Part shown: one piece after another, positions 53,577 to 63,176 of the stretch
How the letters are laid out: every line of letters starts with the position of its first letter
How positions within the stretch are numbered: position 1 is the first letter of the stretch
DNA from: Pseudokordiimonas caeni
GTDB taxonomy: Bacteria; Pseudomonadota; Alphaproteobacteria; Sphingomonadales; Kordiimonadaceae
DNA length: 64,000 bases
Reading direction: 5' to 3'
Assembly: GCF_026719705.1 (NCBI RefSeq)
Contig: NZ_JAPPRR010000002.1
Location: forward strand, 125,091-189,090
Position numbers and translations under genes: made by a program
The notes under the pieces: model-generated
Told to the model about the DNA's origin: nothing
Seen by the model: only the letters and a program-made list of their open reading frames with translations
Databases searched by the model: none

Positions 53577-55355
53577 ATGGGTGATAACAAGAATCTGTTC
53601 ATTGCGCTCGGTCTCGCGCTCCTCGTCATGATCGGCTACGACAAGCTTTACCTGCAGCCGAAAATGGAAGCCGCCCAGCGCGAGCTGGAGGCGCAGGACG
53701 CCCTGAAAAAGGCGGACGCGACCGGCGATGCGCTGTCGACCGCAAGCCCGGCCCCGGCCGACGACCTTGCCATCGCCCCGCACGACGATCTCGGCACTGC
53801 GGCTGCCGCACCCGCCACCAAGGCCGTGGCAGCCCTGCCCGACGCCGGCTCGGTGAAGATCGAGACGCCGGAACTGAAAGGTTCGCTGTCGCTGCGCGGT
53901 GCGCGTTTCGATGATCTGGTGCTCGTGAAGCATAGCGTGTCACTCGAGGACGACCGCCCGGTCCGCCTCCTGACCCCGCTTGCTGACGAGCGCTCCTATT
54001 TCGTGCGCTTCGGCTGGGCCGCGCGCGGCAAGGATGCTGGCTATGTACCCGGCGACCAGACGGTCTGGACCGCTGACAATGCGACGCTGACCCCCGACAC
54101 CCCTGTCACTCTCTCCTGGACGAACGAAGCCGGTGTGCGCTTCACCCAGAAGATCGAGGTCGACAAGGAATTCATGTTCAAGGTGACCCAGTCGGTCACC
54201 AACAGCTCCGGCGAAGCGCTGGACCTTGCCCCTTACGGCCTTATCAACCGTGACGGCCAAGTGAAGACCGAAGGTCTTTACATCCTTCACGAAGGTCCGC
54301 TTGGTGTGTTCAACGGCACGCTTGAGGAAAAAAGTTATTCGGACCTTGAAGACGACGGCAATTTCGAGACCTCGTCCAAGGGCGGCTGGCTTGGCATCAC
54401 CGACAAATACTGGATGACGGTGCTGATCCCGGACCAGAATGCCGAACTGTCGCGCGCCCGCTTCGTGCGGCAGGCAACCGGCGGCATGCTGCGCCACCGT
54501 GTCGACTATGTTGAAAGCTGGCAGGCTGTGGCCGCCGGCAGCAGCCGCGAAGACGTGACCCATTTCTATGCGGGCGCCAAGATCGTTTCGGCGATCGACG
54601 ACTATGAAACCAGGCTCGATATTCCGCTTTTCGACCGCGCCATCGACTGGGGCTGGTTCTACTGGCTGACCCGTCCGATCTTCAAAGGGCTGCATTATCT
54701 CTTTGAACTGACCGGCAACTTCGGCATCGCCATCCTTGTGATGACGGTCCTCATCAAGCTCGCCCTCTTCCCGCTTGCCAACAAATCCTATGTGTCGATG
54801 AGCCACATGAAGATGGTGCAGCCGAAGATCAAGGCGCTGCAGGAACGCCACAAGGATGACAAGGCCCGCCTGCAGCAGGAAATGATGGAGCTTTACAAGA
54901 AGGAAAAGATCAACCCGCTCGCCGGCTGCCTGCCGGTGCTGGTGCAGATCCCGATCTTCTTCTCGCTCTATAAGGTGCTCTATGTGACGATCGAGATGCG
55001 CCACCAGCCCTTCTTCGGCTGGGTGCAGGATCTGTCGGCACCTGACCATTTCACCCCGGTCAACCTCTTTGGCCTGATCCCGTGGGACCCGCCGGCCATG
55101 ATCGCCATCGGCGTCTGGCCGATCCTGATGGGCCTCACCATGTGGCTGCAACAGAAGATGAACCCGCAAACGGGCATGGACCCGACGCAGGCAAAGGTCA
55201 TGATGTTCCTGCCGATCATCTTCACCTTCATGCTGGCGCAGTTCGCCGCAGGCCTCGTGATCTACTGGACCTGGAACTCGCTTCTGTCGGTCGCCCAGCA
55301 ATGGGTGATCATGCGCCGTGAAGAAGCCCGCGTGGCCCGGAGCTCCAAAGCGTGA
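53577..55355 (+). CDS. yidC: Membrane protein insertase YidC
   Basis: The 592-residue protein of the inner membrane has TM1 (LFIALGLALLVMIGYDKLYL), a large periplasmic P1 domain at about residues 60-345, and the conserved insertase core with FGIAILVMTVLIKLALFPLA, QEMMELYKKEKINPLAGCLP and MKMVQPKIKALQERHKDDK. It inserts membrane proteins with or without Sec. The Ala/Pro-rich linker after TM1 is ordinary. The stop overlaps the engB GTG start. Confidence 0.97.
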   Translation: MGDNKNLFIALGLALLVMIGYDKLYLQPKMEAAQRELEAQDALKKADATGDALSTASPAPADDLAIAPHDDLGTAAAAPATKAVAALPDAGSVKIETPELKGSLSLRGARFDDLVLVKHSVSLEDDRPVRLLTPLADERSYFVRFGWAARGKDAGYVPGDQTVWTADNATLTPDTPVTLSWTNEAGVRFTQKIEVDKEFMFKVTQSVTNSSGEALDLAPYGLINRDGQVKTEGLYILHEGPLGVFNGTLEEKSYSDLEDDGNFETSSKGGWLGITDKYWMTVLIPDQNAELSRARFVRQATGGMLRHRVDYVESWQAVAAGSSREDVTHFYAGAKIVSAIDDYETRLDIPLFDRAIDWGWFYWLTRPIFKGLHYLFELTGNFGIAILVMTVLIKLALFPLANKSYVSMSHMKMVQPKIKALQERHKDDKARLQQEMMELYKKEKINPLAGCLPVLVQIPIFFSLYKVLYVTIEMRHQPFFGWVQDLSAPDHFTPVNLFGLIPWDPPAMIAIGVWPILMGLTMWLQQKMNPQTGMDPTQAKVMMFLPIIFTFMLAQFAAGLVIYWTWNSLLSVAQQWVIMRREEARVARSSKA

Positions 55356-56011
55356 CCGAAGAAGCCCGCTTCACACCTGAACAGATGGAAACCGGCCGGC
55401 TGATGCTGGCCGGTCCCGTCGAGTTCGTCATGGGGGCCGTGAAGCTGGACCAGCTTCTGGGTGCTGACCGCCCGGAAGTGGCCTTCGCCGGCCGCTCGAA
55501 CGTCGGCAAATCGAGCCTTGTGAATGCCCTGACCGGCCGCAAGACGCTGGCGCGTACCTCGAACACGCCGGGCCGCACGCAGGAGCTGAACTATTTCCGT
55601 GCGGGTGAAGAGATGAACCTGCCGATGTATCTCGTCGATCTGCCGGGATACGGCTATGCCAAGATCGAACGCAAGCGCGTGGAGCGCTGGACCCATCTGG
55701 TGAAATCCTTCCTGCGCGGCCGCCCGACCCTGCGCCGGGTGCTCCTACTCATCGATAGCCGGCATGGCCTCAAGGAAAACGACCGCGAGATCATGAAGAT
55801 GCTTGATGACGCAGCCGTCAATTACCAGATCGTGCTGACGAAGCTCGACAAACTGACAACGCCCGAACGCGCCAAGATCATTGAAAAAACCGCGGCTGAC
55901 GCCAAAACCTTCATCGCTTGCCACCCCATCGTGCTCGCCACCTCCAGCGAGAAGGGCTGGGGCCTTGAAGAACTTCGGGCCGAAATCGCCCAGATAGCCG
56001 CGAACGGCTGA
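55352..56011 (+). CDS. engB: Ribosome biogenesis GTPase EngB (YihA/YsxC)
   Basis: The 219-residue GTPase has G1 AGRSNVGKSSLVNALTG, G3 DLPGYGYAKI and G4 LTKLDKL. EngB acts in 50S assembly. GTG at 55352 overlaps the yidC stop (GTGA). In many relatives argB follows; here an Hpt gene lies convergent instead. Confidence 0.95.
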   Translation: MTEEARFTPEQMETGRLMLAGPVEFVMGAVKLDQLLGADRPEVAFAGRSNVGKSSLVNALTGRKTLARTSNTPGRTQELNYFRAGEEMNLPMYLVDLPGYGYAKIERKRVERWTHLVKSFLRGRPTLRRVLLLIDSRHGLKENDREIMKMLDDAAVNYQIVLTKLDKLTTPERAKIIEKTAADAKTFIACHPIVLATSSEKGWGLEELRAEIAQIAANG

Positions 56012-56019
56012 GGCCGCCG

Positions 56020-56352
56020 TCAGCCCGTTGCCTCAAGCGTCGCGATGATCGCCTCGCGGAGGGCAGCCATCGCCTCTTCGCTCACCGCGCCCGATTCCGC
56101 TTCCTTTTCCACCTGCTCCGCGGCCTCGCCAAGCGCCAGCGCGCCGAAGGTACGGGCCGTGCTTTTTAGCGCATGGGATTCGACATCCAGGAGTGCCCAA
56201 TTCCCGCCATCATGATGGGCGAAAAGGGCCTCGAGTGCGTCTTCGACCTCTGCCCGGAAGCTTGCCATCAGCACACGGGCGGTTTCCTCGCCCACATCGG
56301 CTTTTATGCGTTCGAACGGGTCTGGATCGAAGGTCGGAACGTCGGTCATCAT
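56020..56352 (-). CDS. Orphan Hpt domain protein (second in window)
   Basis: The 110-residue protein is a single Hpt domain with phospho-His H60 in ESHALKSTARTFGA (HxLKS variant of HxLKG). It may take part in a multistep phosphorelay; no partner is adjacent. The ATG at 56352 or the next ATG at 56349 starts it. It is convergent with engB, with eight bases between the stops. Confidence 0.83.
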   Translation of the reverse strand: MMTDVPTFDPDPFERIKADVGEETARVLMASFRAEVEDALEALFAHHDGGNWALLDVESHALKSTARTFGALALGEAAEQVEKEAESGAVSEEAMAALREAIIATLEATG

Positions 56353-56445
56353 TCAGCGTTTCCTTACGGTAACCTGCATTATTTCCTTTCCCCTACCCCA
56401 TGGCTTCGCTAGTGTCGCGCCAATTCTGAATCCGAGGAAACCATC

Positions 56446-57432
56446 ATGCGTCAGCATACCCCCCTGCAGAATATTCTTGCCACCGCCCTTCTCAGCCTCG
56501 CCCTCGTCGCATGCGACAGCAGCAAGCCGAAGGAAGCAGAAGCCCCGAAGGACGAAGCCGCGACCGAAGCGCCGGCCGGCACCGAGGCAGGCACCGAGAC
56601 CAATACCGAAGAAGAAAGCCCCATCGATATGACCGCACTAGCCGCCTATAAGGAAAAAAACGAAGCGTATCTCGCTGAGAATGCCACCAAGGAAGGCGTG
56701 ACGGTTGCCGAATCCGGCCTGCAATATGTTGTGGAAAAAGACGGCGAAGGCGCCTCGCCCACCGCTGAAAGCTATGTGGTTGTTCACTATGCCGGCCGCC
56801 TCATCGATGGCACCGAGTTTGACAGTAGCTACAAGCGCGGCGAACCCGCCACCTTCCCCGCCGGCCGCCTGATCAAGGGCTTCACCGAAGCGCTTCTGAT
56901 GATGAAGGAAGGCGCCAAGTGGCAGATCACCATCCCCGCCGAGATTGCCTATGGCAACATGGACCGTGGCCCGATCCCCGCGAACTCGACCCTTATCTTC
57001 GATCTCGAACTGATCAAGGTGACAAGCGAGGAAGAGCTGATCGCCGATATGAAAGCGCCGCAGGAAGCCTATCTCGCCGAGAATGCCAAGAAAGCCGGTG
57101 TCACCACCACCGCTTCCGGCCTGCAGTACAAGGTCGTGGAATCCGGTGACGGCAAAAGCCCGACCGACACCTCGACCGTTGTCGTCCATTATGCCGGCCG
57201 CCTGATTGACGGCACCGAGTTCGACAGCAGTTACAAGCGCGGCGAGCCCATCGACTTCCCGGTCAATGGCGTGATTCCCGGCTGGACTGAAGCCCTGCTC
57301 CTGATGAAGGAAGGCGACAAGTGGGAACTGACCATCCCGTCAGATCTCGGCTACGGCGCCCGCGGTGCCGGCCAGGACATTCCGCCCTATTCGACCCTCG
57401 TGTTCGATGTGGAGCTTCTTGAAGTCCGCTGA
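56446..57432 (+). CDS. Lipoprotein with two tandem FKBP-type prolyl isomerase domains
   Basis: The 328-residue protein has a lipobox (LVAC, C23) and a Glu/Ala-rich linker. FKBP domain 1 is at about residues 91-193 and FKBP domain 2 at about 225-328. Both hold [21 protein letters not shown], changed at few DNA positions between the copies, which points to internal duplication. The second domain keeps more typical isomerase features ([17 protein letters not shown]), while the first has [14 protein letters not shown]. It would assist folding of envelope proteins. Confidence 0.9.
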   Translation: MRQHTPLQNILATALLSLALVACDSSKPKEAEAPKDEAATEAPAGTEAGTETNTEEESPIDMTALAAYKEKNEAYLAENATKEGVTVAESGLQYVVEKDGEGASPTAESYVVVHYAGRLIDGTEFDSSYKRGEPATFPAGRLIKGFTEALLMMKEGAKWQITIPAEIAYGNMDRGPIPANSTLIFDLELIKVTSEEELIADMKAPQEAYLAENAKKAGVTTTASGLQYKVVESGDGKSPTDTSTVVVHYAGRLIDGTEFDSSYKRGEPIDFPVNGVIPGWTEALLLMKEGDKWELTIPSDLGYGARGAGQDIPPYSTLVFDVELLEVR

Positions 57433-57457
57433 GCCGGGCTTATATCGAGATAAGCGG

Positions 57458-57481
57458 AAGGGGCCTTCGTGGCCCCTTTTT
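57458..57481 (+). terminator. Rho-independent terminator after FKBP gene
   Basis: AAGGGGCC and GGCCCCTT form an 8-bp stem around loop TTCGT, followed by TTTTT, 26 bp past the stop. Confidence 0.92.
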
Positions 57482-57523
57482 GCTGGCCTCGCCTTGAAAT
57501 TTATCCGCGCTGGCCAAGCCAAA

Positions 57524-57538
57524 TGTAATATTGTAACA
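57524..57538. promoter_or_regulatory. Candidate Zur-like site before ZIP-like gene
   Basis: TGTAATATTGTAACA is an imperfect 15-bp palindrome resembling alphaproteobacterial Zur boxes, ending 53 bp before the ZIP-like gene start. Confidence 0.35.
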
Positions 57539-57591
57539 GTCTCCCGCCGGGTGGATGGTCCAGCCGGCCTTGTTGGGACCCGTTCCTGCCG

Positions 57592-58761
57592 ATGCTACTT
57601 GCCCTGATCCTGTCGATGATGGCCGTGCTGGCCGCGCCGCTTCTGGCACGGCTCACCGATGGCCGTCCGGCCTACCGCGCCGGGCTCGACGGTTTTGTGA
57701 TCGTGGTTGTCTTCGGCCTTATCTTCCTGACCCTGCTGCCCGAGGCGCTGGCGCACGGCGGTCTCGCCGCTTTCCTTGTCGCGGCCCTCGGTTTCGCGCT
57801 GCCGTGGCTGGCCGAACTGATGCTGCATCATGCCGAGGCCAAGGCACACCGCGCCTTCCTCGCTATCGCCTTCATCGCCATCCTGCTGCATGAGGCCAGC
57901 GACGGGGCGATCCTCGCCCTTGCGGCCGGGCATGAGGGTGCTGCATTTGTGGCAACCGGCATCGTGGTGCACCGGATCGGTGTTGCCGTGGCACTATGGT
58001 GGCTGTTCCGCCCGTTCCTGAGCCAGAGGTCCGGCTATCTGATGCTTGCAACCCTCGCAGCTGTTTCCGGGCTTGGCTATGGTGCCGCCACCATCGCGCT
58101 TGATTGGCACGGCATTCCCATCGTCGGCTACTGGCAGGCGTTTGCCGCCGGATCGCTGCTGCATATCGTGCTGCATCCTCTGGAAGAAGACCCGGCGACC
58201 GAACGCGAGACCCGCAGGGGCCAGCAGGCCGGCACACTTGCCGGTGTGCTCCTCCTGATGGCCTTCGCACTCAGCCACATGATGCACAGCGGCCACGATC
58301 ATGTGGCGGGTGTGGAAAGCCACGCCAACGCCATCGACCTGATGGCGACGACAGGCCATACGCTGGCGCCGCTGCTTCTCGGCCTTGTCCTTTCGGGTAT
58401 CGCCTTCGGTTATGTGCGCCACCGCCACAAGCGGCTGGAAGGTTGCCGCGACGGGCTGGACCTTGCCGCGCCCTGGTCGCTTCTCCTTTGGCTTGCCGTT
58501 ACCGTGATTGCCCTGCTGCGCCCCGGCTGGTTCCCCGAACCGCCAGCCGGCACCGTGCGGATCGATTTCATGCTGATACTGTGGAGCATCCTGACGCTTG
58601 CCTCCTTCCTGCGGATGGGCGCCCGGCGCTTTGTCGGCACGCTGATGCCGCGCACGCCTTTCGCGCGGCTGCATGCCCATCATACGGTCGGGCATCACCA
58701 TCATCATGGGCATGGCCATGGCAAGGACCATTCCCATCATAGTCACGAGAGACAATCCTGA
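57592..58761 (+). CDS. Diverged ZIP-like membrane protein with His-rich C-terminus
   Basis: The 389-residue membrane protein has about eight or more helices. Helix 4-like LLHEASDGAILALA (H100, D104) matches the HNxxDG metal site of ZIP transporters. The helix 5-like segment VVHRIGVAVAL keeps H127, but the usual Glu is Arg128. A C-terminal tail with about 16 His (HHTVGHHHHHGHGHG and on) would bind Zn, Ni or Co. A metal transport or sensing role is inferred. It overlaps the SDR start (TGATG). Confidence 0.6.
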   Translation: MLLALILSMMAVLAAPLLARLTDGRPAYRAGLDGFVIVVVFGLIFLTLLPEALAHGGLAAFLVAALGFALPWLAELMLHHAEAKAHRAFLAIAFIAILLHEASDGAILALAAGHEGAAFVATGIVVHRIGVAVALWWLFRPFLSQRSGYLMLATLAAVSGLGYGAATIALDWHGIPIVGYWQAFAAGSLLHIVLHPLEEDPATERETRRGQQAGTLAGVLLLMAFALSHMMHSGHDHVAGVESHANAIDLMATTGHTLAPLLLGLVLSGIAFGYVRHRHKRLEGCRDGLDLAAPWSLLLWLAVTVIALLRPGWFPEPPAGTVRIDFMLILWSILTLASFLRMGARRFVGTLMPRTPFARLHAHHTVGHHHHHGHGHGKDHSHHSHERQS

Positions 58762-59522
58762 TGCGTTTCGAGGATAAATCGATTGTCGTCACCGGCGGCA
58801 CGTCCGGCTTCGGCGAAAGCATTGTGCGGGCCTTTGCGGCCGAGGGCGCCAATGTCTGGTTCTGCGGCCTGATCGATGCCGAGGGCGAGCGTGTTGTCGC
58901 CTCGCTGCGGGATGCACCGGGCAAGGCCTTCTACCGGCATGCCGATGTGCGCGACGAACCATCCGTACATGCCTTCATCGACGCAGCGGCGGGTCAGGCC
59001 GGCGGGATCGATATTGCGGTCAATAATGCCGGCATCAGCCACAAGGCCGCCCGCTTCGCCGATCAGGACCTTGCCATCGTCGAGGATGTGTGGCGCACCA
59101 ACGTGATGGGTGTGTGGCATGCCATGCGGCGCGAAATCCACCACATGCTGCAGGCGGGCCGGGGCGGCGCCATCGTCAATACCGCCTCGATCCTGTCGAA
59201 ATCAGGAGCGGAGTGGATGACGGCTTACGGCATGAGCAAACATGCGGTCGTCGGTATCACCAAATCGGCGGCGATGGATTATGCGGCGGATGGCATCCGT
59301 ATCAATGCCATCTCACCCGGCCCCATGCGCACCCCGATGCTGGACCGCGCACTCGCCGATATCGGCGGGGATATGAGCAAATTTGCAGGCGGCTTTCCGA
59401 AAGGCGGGCCTGCGGACCCTGCCGTTGTTGCCCGTACTGTCCTGTATCTCGCCAGCGACGAGGCCGCCTACATGACCGGCGCCAATGTCGTCGTGGACGG
59501 TGCGACGAGCGACACCATCTGA
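58761..59522 (+). CDS. Short-chain dehydrogenase/reductase
   Basis: The 253-residue classical SDR has the cofactor motif VVTGGTSGFGESI, NNAG at about residues 90-93, catalytic Ser in SILSKSG and YxxxK in YGMSKHAVVG. Loss of acidic residues after strand 2 (FCGLIDAEGE) leaves the NAD/NADP preference open. The substrate is unknown. It is linked to the ZIP-like gene through TGATG. Confidence 0.92.
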   Translation: MRFEDKSIVVTGGTSGFGESIVRAFAAEGANVWFCGLIDAEGERVVASLRDAPGKAFYRHADVRDEPSVHAFIDAAAGQAGGIDIAVNNAGISHKAARFADQDLAIVEDVWRTNVMGVWHAMRREIHHMLQAGRGGAIVNTASILSKSGAEWMTAYGMSKHAVVGITKSAAMDYAADGIRINAISPGPMRTPMLDRALADIGGDMSKFAGGFPKGGPADPAVVARTVLYLASDEAAYMTGANVVVDGATSDTI

Positions 59523-59598
59523 CGCCGAGGATTTACAAGCGCCTGAAAAGGTTGCAATATCCAAAAAACTTGAACTATTCCCCAAACCGAGAGCCGAC

Positions 59599-59949
59599 AT
59601 GATCCTCGAATCCCGCAGCATCATCTTTTCGCACGACGAGCTTACCATCGCGCTTCGTCCGCTGCTGGAGCAAAAAGGCATTTTCGAGGAAATCGCAGGC
59701 GACGCGCTAAAAGCCAGCCTTGACGAAGAAGGCGAGGTTCAGGTGAAGGTCATGGCCGAGGGCTATGACGAGGTTGCCCCGATGAACAGCCGCGAGGTCG
59801 GCGTCGCGGTGCTCAATCATTGCATCGACAAGGGCATTCCCCTGCCGCGCGGGTCCTACAAGGAACTGGCACTGAGGGGCGATCATATTGCCCTGATCGT
59901 GCGGCTGCAAACGGGTGACACCGAAGCAGCCGGCGCGATGGGCTTCTGA
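59599..59949 (+). CDS. Small acidic protein of unknown function
   Basis: The 116-residue protein has no signal peptide, membrane segment or recognised motif. It is rich in Glu/Asp with an alternating helix-strand pattern (ESRSIIFSHDELTIALRPLL, KASLDEEGEVQVKVMAEGYD). The ATG at 59599 has GAGCC upstream. It is convergent with cysK and has its own 76-bp leader after the SDR gene. Confidence 0.65.
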   Translation: MILESRSIIFSHDELTIALRPLLEQKGIFEEIAGDALKASLDEEGEVQVKVMAEGYDEVAPMNSREVGVAVLNHCIDKGIPLPRGSYKELALRGDHIALIVRLQTGDTEAAGAMGF

Positions 59950-59967
59950 TCGCCCGACCCTTATCCC

Positions 59968-60879
59968 TTATTCCGGCAGGAAATCCGGTACCGACAGGTA
60001 ACGCTCGCCCGTGTCGTAGCAGAAGCCGAGCACGCGGCCCTTGCCGATCTCATCGAGCTTTGCGGCAATCGCCGCGAGGGTGGCACCTGAGGAAATCCCC
60101 ACAAGGATGCCTTCCTTCGTCGCCAGCTTGCGAGCCATGTCCTTCGCGGCATCGGGCGCGACCTGCACCACACCGTCCGTCTGCTTCAGGTCCATCACAT
60201 CGGGGATGAAGCCGGCACCGATCCCCTGAATGGGGTGCGGGCCGGGCTGGCCGCCCGAGAGAACCGGCGACAGGGTCGGCTCCACCGCATAGACCTTGAG
60301 GCCTGAAAAACGCTTCTTCAGCGCCTTGGCACAGCCGGTGATATGGCCGCCGGTGCCGACGCCGGTGATGAGATAATCGAGGCCGTCGGCAAAATCGGCG
60401 GCGATTTCCTCGGCGGTCGTGCGTTCATGTACGGCGACGTTTGCGGGGTTCTTGAACTGCTGCGGGATCCAGCCGCCGGGCGTGTCGGCCAGCAATTCCT
60501 CGGCGCGGGCCACCGCCCCCTTCATGCCAAGCTCCTTGGGTGTCAGCACGAACTCGGCGCCGTACGCGAGCATCAACCGGCGGCGTTCGATCGACATCGA
60601 TTCCGGCATCACCAGAATGAGCCGGTAACCTTTCACAGCGGCAACCATGGCAAGCCCGATCCCGGTGTTGCCGGAGGTCGGCTCGATGATCGTGCCACCG
60701 GACTTCAGGGCGCCGCTCTTCTCCGCGTCCTCGATCATGGCAAGGGCGATCCTGTCCTTGATCGAGCCGCCGGGGTTGGCGCGTTCGAGCTTCAGCCAGA
60801 CATCATGGTCCGGAAACAGGCGCGACAGGCGCACATGCGGGGTCCCGCCAATTGTGTCGAGAACGGATTGGGCTTTCAT
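59968..60879 (-). CDS. cysK: Cysteine synthase A (O-acetylserine sulfhydrylase)
   Basis: The 303-residue PLP enzyme makes cysteine from O-acetylserine and sulfide. PLP Lys is in [12 protein letters not shown], the substrate loop is [11 protein letters not shown] and the phosphate loop is [10 protein letters not shown]. It is downstream of the serine acetyltransferase gene (28 bp), so both steps of cysteine synthesis are in one operon. Confidence 0.95.
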   Translation of the reverse strand: MKAQSVLDTIGGTPHVRLSRLFPDHDVWLKLERANPGGSIKDRIALAMIEDAEKSGALKSGGTIIEPTSGNTGIGLAMVAAVKGYRLILVMPESMSIERRRLMLAYGAEFVLTPKELGMKGAVARAEELLADTPGGWIPQQFKNPANVAVHERTTAEEIAADFADGLDYLITGVGTGGHITGCAKALKKRFSGLKVYAVEPTLSPVLSGGQPGPHPIQGIGAGFIPDVMDLKQTDGVVQVAPDAAKDMARKLATKEGILVGISSGATLAAIAAKLDEIGKGRVLGFCYDTGERYLSVPDFLPE

Positions 60880-60907
60880 CTGATTTCCCCCAGAAAGGAT
60901 TGTCGGG

Positions 60908-61777
60908 TCACGCCTTGCGGCGGGTGTCGATCGGGATGATTTCCTCGGTGTCGCACGGACGGAACATCACGCGCGACCATGCCGGGACCGACCGGGTGAG
61001 CCATACGTTACCACCGATCACCGAATTCGCACCAACAACCGTGTCGCCACCAAGGATCGTGGCGTTCGCATAGATCACCACATTGTCCTCGATGGTCGGA
61101 TGGCGTTTCTTCGCGCGCATGCTTTCATCCACCCGGAGCGCACCGATGGTGACCCCCTGATAGATTTTCACATTGTTGCCGATGATGGCGGTCTCCCCGA
61201 TCACCACCGACGTGCCGTGGTCGATATGAAGCGACTTGCCGATCGTCGCGCCGGGGTGGATATCGATCCCGGTGCGGTGATGGGCAAATTCGGTGATCAT
61301 GCGCGGCAACAGTGGTACGCCGAGCTTCAGCAGCGCATGCGCCACCCGGTAGGCCGTGATCGCATAGAAGCCGGGATAGCTGAGGATGACCTCATCCAGC
61401 GACGTCGCCGCCGGATCGCCTTCACGCAAGGCCTCGGCGTCCGCATGGCAGGCATCGGCAATCGTCGGCAATTGGTCCAGAAACGCACAGGTGATGGCAT
61501 CGGCCTCATGAGCGCGTTCAGGGAGCAAGGCGGCGATCAGGCGGGCAAGCTCGTCCCGCGCCGTCGCCAGCATGCCGTCAACCGGCGTGTCCCGCTCACC
61601 CTCCGGCAGGAAGTGCGGAAACATGAGGGACAGGATGCGGCAATAAAGCTGACCGCCCGAGCTGACCGACAGGGGCGGGATGCGGCCGTAACGCGCGCGC
61701 TGCGCGGTCAGCCGGGTTTTCAGATCACCGGCTGGGGCCGGTGCCTCGGTGGCGGATATCTTTTTTGAACTGTTCAT
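60908..61777 (-). CDS. Serine O-acetyltransferase (EpsC type)
   Basis: The 289-residue protein has an N-terminal helical domain and a left-handed beta-helix of hexapeptide repeats ([20 protein letters not shown] and on). It makes the O-acetylserine used by CysK. Its length and N-terminus fit the EpsC group rather than E. coli CysE. Confidence 0.93.
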   Translation of the reverse strand: MNSSKKISATEAPAPAGDLKTRLTAQRARYGRIPPLSVSSGGQLYCRILSLMFPHFLPEGERDTPVDGMLATARDELARLIAALLPERAHEADAITCAFLDQLPTIADACHADAEALREGDPAATSLDEVILSYPGFYAITAYRVAHALLKLGVPLLPRMITEFAHHRTGIDIHPGATIGKSLHIDHGTSVVIGETAIIGNNVKIYQGVTIGALRVDESMRAKKRHPTIEDNVVIYANATILGGDTVVGANSVIGGNVWLTRSVPAWSRVMFRPCDTEEIIPIDTRRKA

Positions 61778-61874
61778 GGCGCCTCTCCTCGCTGCGCCTC
61801 CATAGTTTAGACCTATCGGGCGGCGCTACAAGGGGACCTTGCGCGAGAATTTCTTCACAAATTCGAGACTTGGC

Positions 61875-62645
61875 CTACTTATCCTTGTCCACCGATGCTG
61901 GCAGCAGGTGTCCGTAGCCCGCTTCCACGAAAAGTTCGTCGCTGCGCTTCACCACGTCGCGCTCGATCGCCTTCATGAATTCGTCTTTCGTCAGGCCCGA
62001 CGGGATCGGTGCGCCGATCTCGAAAACGGCGATGCCGGAGCGATGGAAAAAGCCCTTGCGCCAGAAAAGGCCGGTGTTGGTGGCAACCGGCACGACGGGC
62101 AGTCCCCCCGCCTTCTGGATGAAATAGGCACCGGACTTGAGCGGCCTATATTGGCCGGGCTTGGTGCGGGTCGCCTGCGGGTAAACGATGATCGGCTGGC
62201 CGCCGTCGTGAACGATCTTCGAGACAGCATCCATTTCCTTGTGGGCGGTGCCGGACTGACGATCCACCCGGATGATGCCTACCTTTGAGAGGATCGGGCC
62301 GATGAAGGGCAGGCCGAACAGTTCTTTCTTCGCCAGTGCCGTGACATCCTGCCGCACATTGTAGGTCAGGATCGGATCAAGGTTCGACTGGTGCGCCGCC
62401 GCGATGATGACCGGGCCGGTCTTCGGCAGGTTTTCAAGGCCGCGGTATTCCCACTTGATCCCCATCACGATACGCGCGATCCAGGCGGAGCCAAGGCAGT
62501 AGCCATGGATGCCCTTGCGCACAAAGGCCTGGCTGACCGGCAGGTAGCAGAAGATCGACAGGATTCCTGTGTACAGGATCGTGAAGGGATAGAAGGTCAG
62601 GTTGAACAGGACGGACCGCAGGGCGTCTGTCAGGCGGTGTATCAC
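61875..62645 (-). CDS. plsC: 1-acyl-sn-glycerol-3-phosphate acyltransferase (PlsC family)
   Basis: The 256-residue enzyme has an N-terminal membrane region and the acyltransferase motifs HxxxxD (H85, D90 in AAAHQSNLD), GIIRVDRQ and YPQATRT. The last differs from the textbook FPEGTR by Q and A. It converts lysophosphatidate to phosphatidate at the membrane. GTG at 62645 with GGGAGAGAG upstream is preferred; an ATG at 62681 lacks a clear ribosome site. Confidence 0.87.
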   Translation of the reverse strand: MIHRLTDALRSVLFNLTFYPFTILYTGILSIFCYLPVSQAFVRKGIHGYCLGSAWIARIVMGIKWEYRGLENLPKTGPVIIAAAHQSNLDPILTYNVRQDVTALAKKELFGLPFIGPILSKVGIIRVDRQSGTAHKEMDAVSKIVHDGGQPIIVYPQATRTKPGQYRPLKSGAYFIQKAGGLPVVPVATNTGLFWRKGFFHRSGIAVFEIGAPIPSGLTKDEFMKAIERDVVKRSDELFVEAGYGHLLPASVDKDK

Positions 62646-62771
62646 GATGCTCTCTCCCTTCAGGGCCGGGTTTCCAGCCACTTGCGCGACCTATTGGCAT
62701 TCGCCGGTGCGTTGACACAAGCAGAAAAAAGGTTAGCGTGTCGAAAATCAAGACCGAAGGGGGACAGGTTG

Positions 62772-63107
62772 ATGATTGACCGCGCTGATGACAAGCGCCG
62801 GGACGAGCGGCTCGATGTTGCTTGGCGGGGCACACTGACGCTGGAATCCGGTGATCAGTATGATTGCCAAGTACAGGATGTGGCACTGGCCGGCACGCTT
62901 GTCCATTGCATCGCCCCCGTGAAGGTCGGCGACGAAGCCATCCTGATGATCGACGGCCTTGGCGAATTCGCCGGCGAGGTCCGCTGGGTCGGCACCGGCG
63001 CCTTCGGGATGGGGCTCGTCATCGGCCCCGACATCAAGCTGAAGCGCTATGCCGAAACGGCGGGCGCCGACCTTTCGCAGAAGCCCGAACTGCCCGACGA
63101 GAATTAG
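62772..63107 (+). CDS. PilZ domain protein
   Basis: The 111-residue protein has a PilZ fold. The N-terminal RRDER matches the RxxxR ligand motif, and DVALAG replaces the usual (D/N)xSxxG with Ala for Ser. WVGTGAFGMGLVI ends the barrel. PilZ proteins bind c-di-GMP; here the variant second motif makes binding uncertain. Confidence 0.8.
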   Translation: MIDRADDKRRDERLDVAWRGTLTLESGDQYDCQVQDVALAGTLVHCIAPVKVGDEAILMIDGLGEFAGEVRWVGTGAFGMGLVIGPDIKLKRYAETAGADLSQKPELPDEN

Positions 63108-63176
63108 AGAAGCGCCCCGACCCAAAGGCCGGAGCGCATGTGCGGGGCTGGAGGGCGCCCAAGTGATGTCCGCTCT

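Noticed and set aside
53940-55301. A 453-codon minus-strand frame opposite yidC
   Set aside because: It is a shadow of the yidC coding sequence; no motif or ribosome site.
57433-57591. Metal riboswitch before the ZIP-like gene
   Set aside because: Only the FKBP terminator hairpin and a short palindrome are seen; no conserved riboswitch fold.
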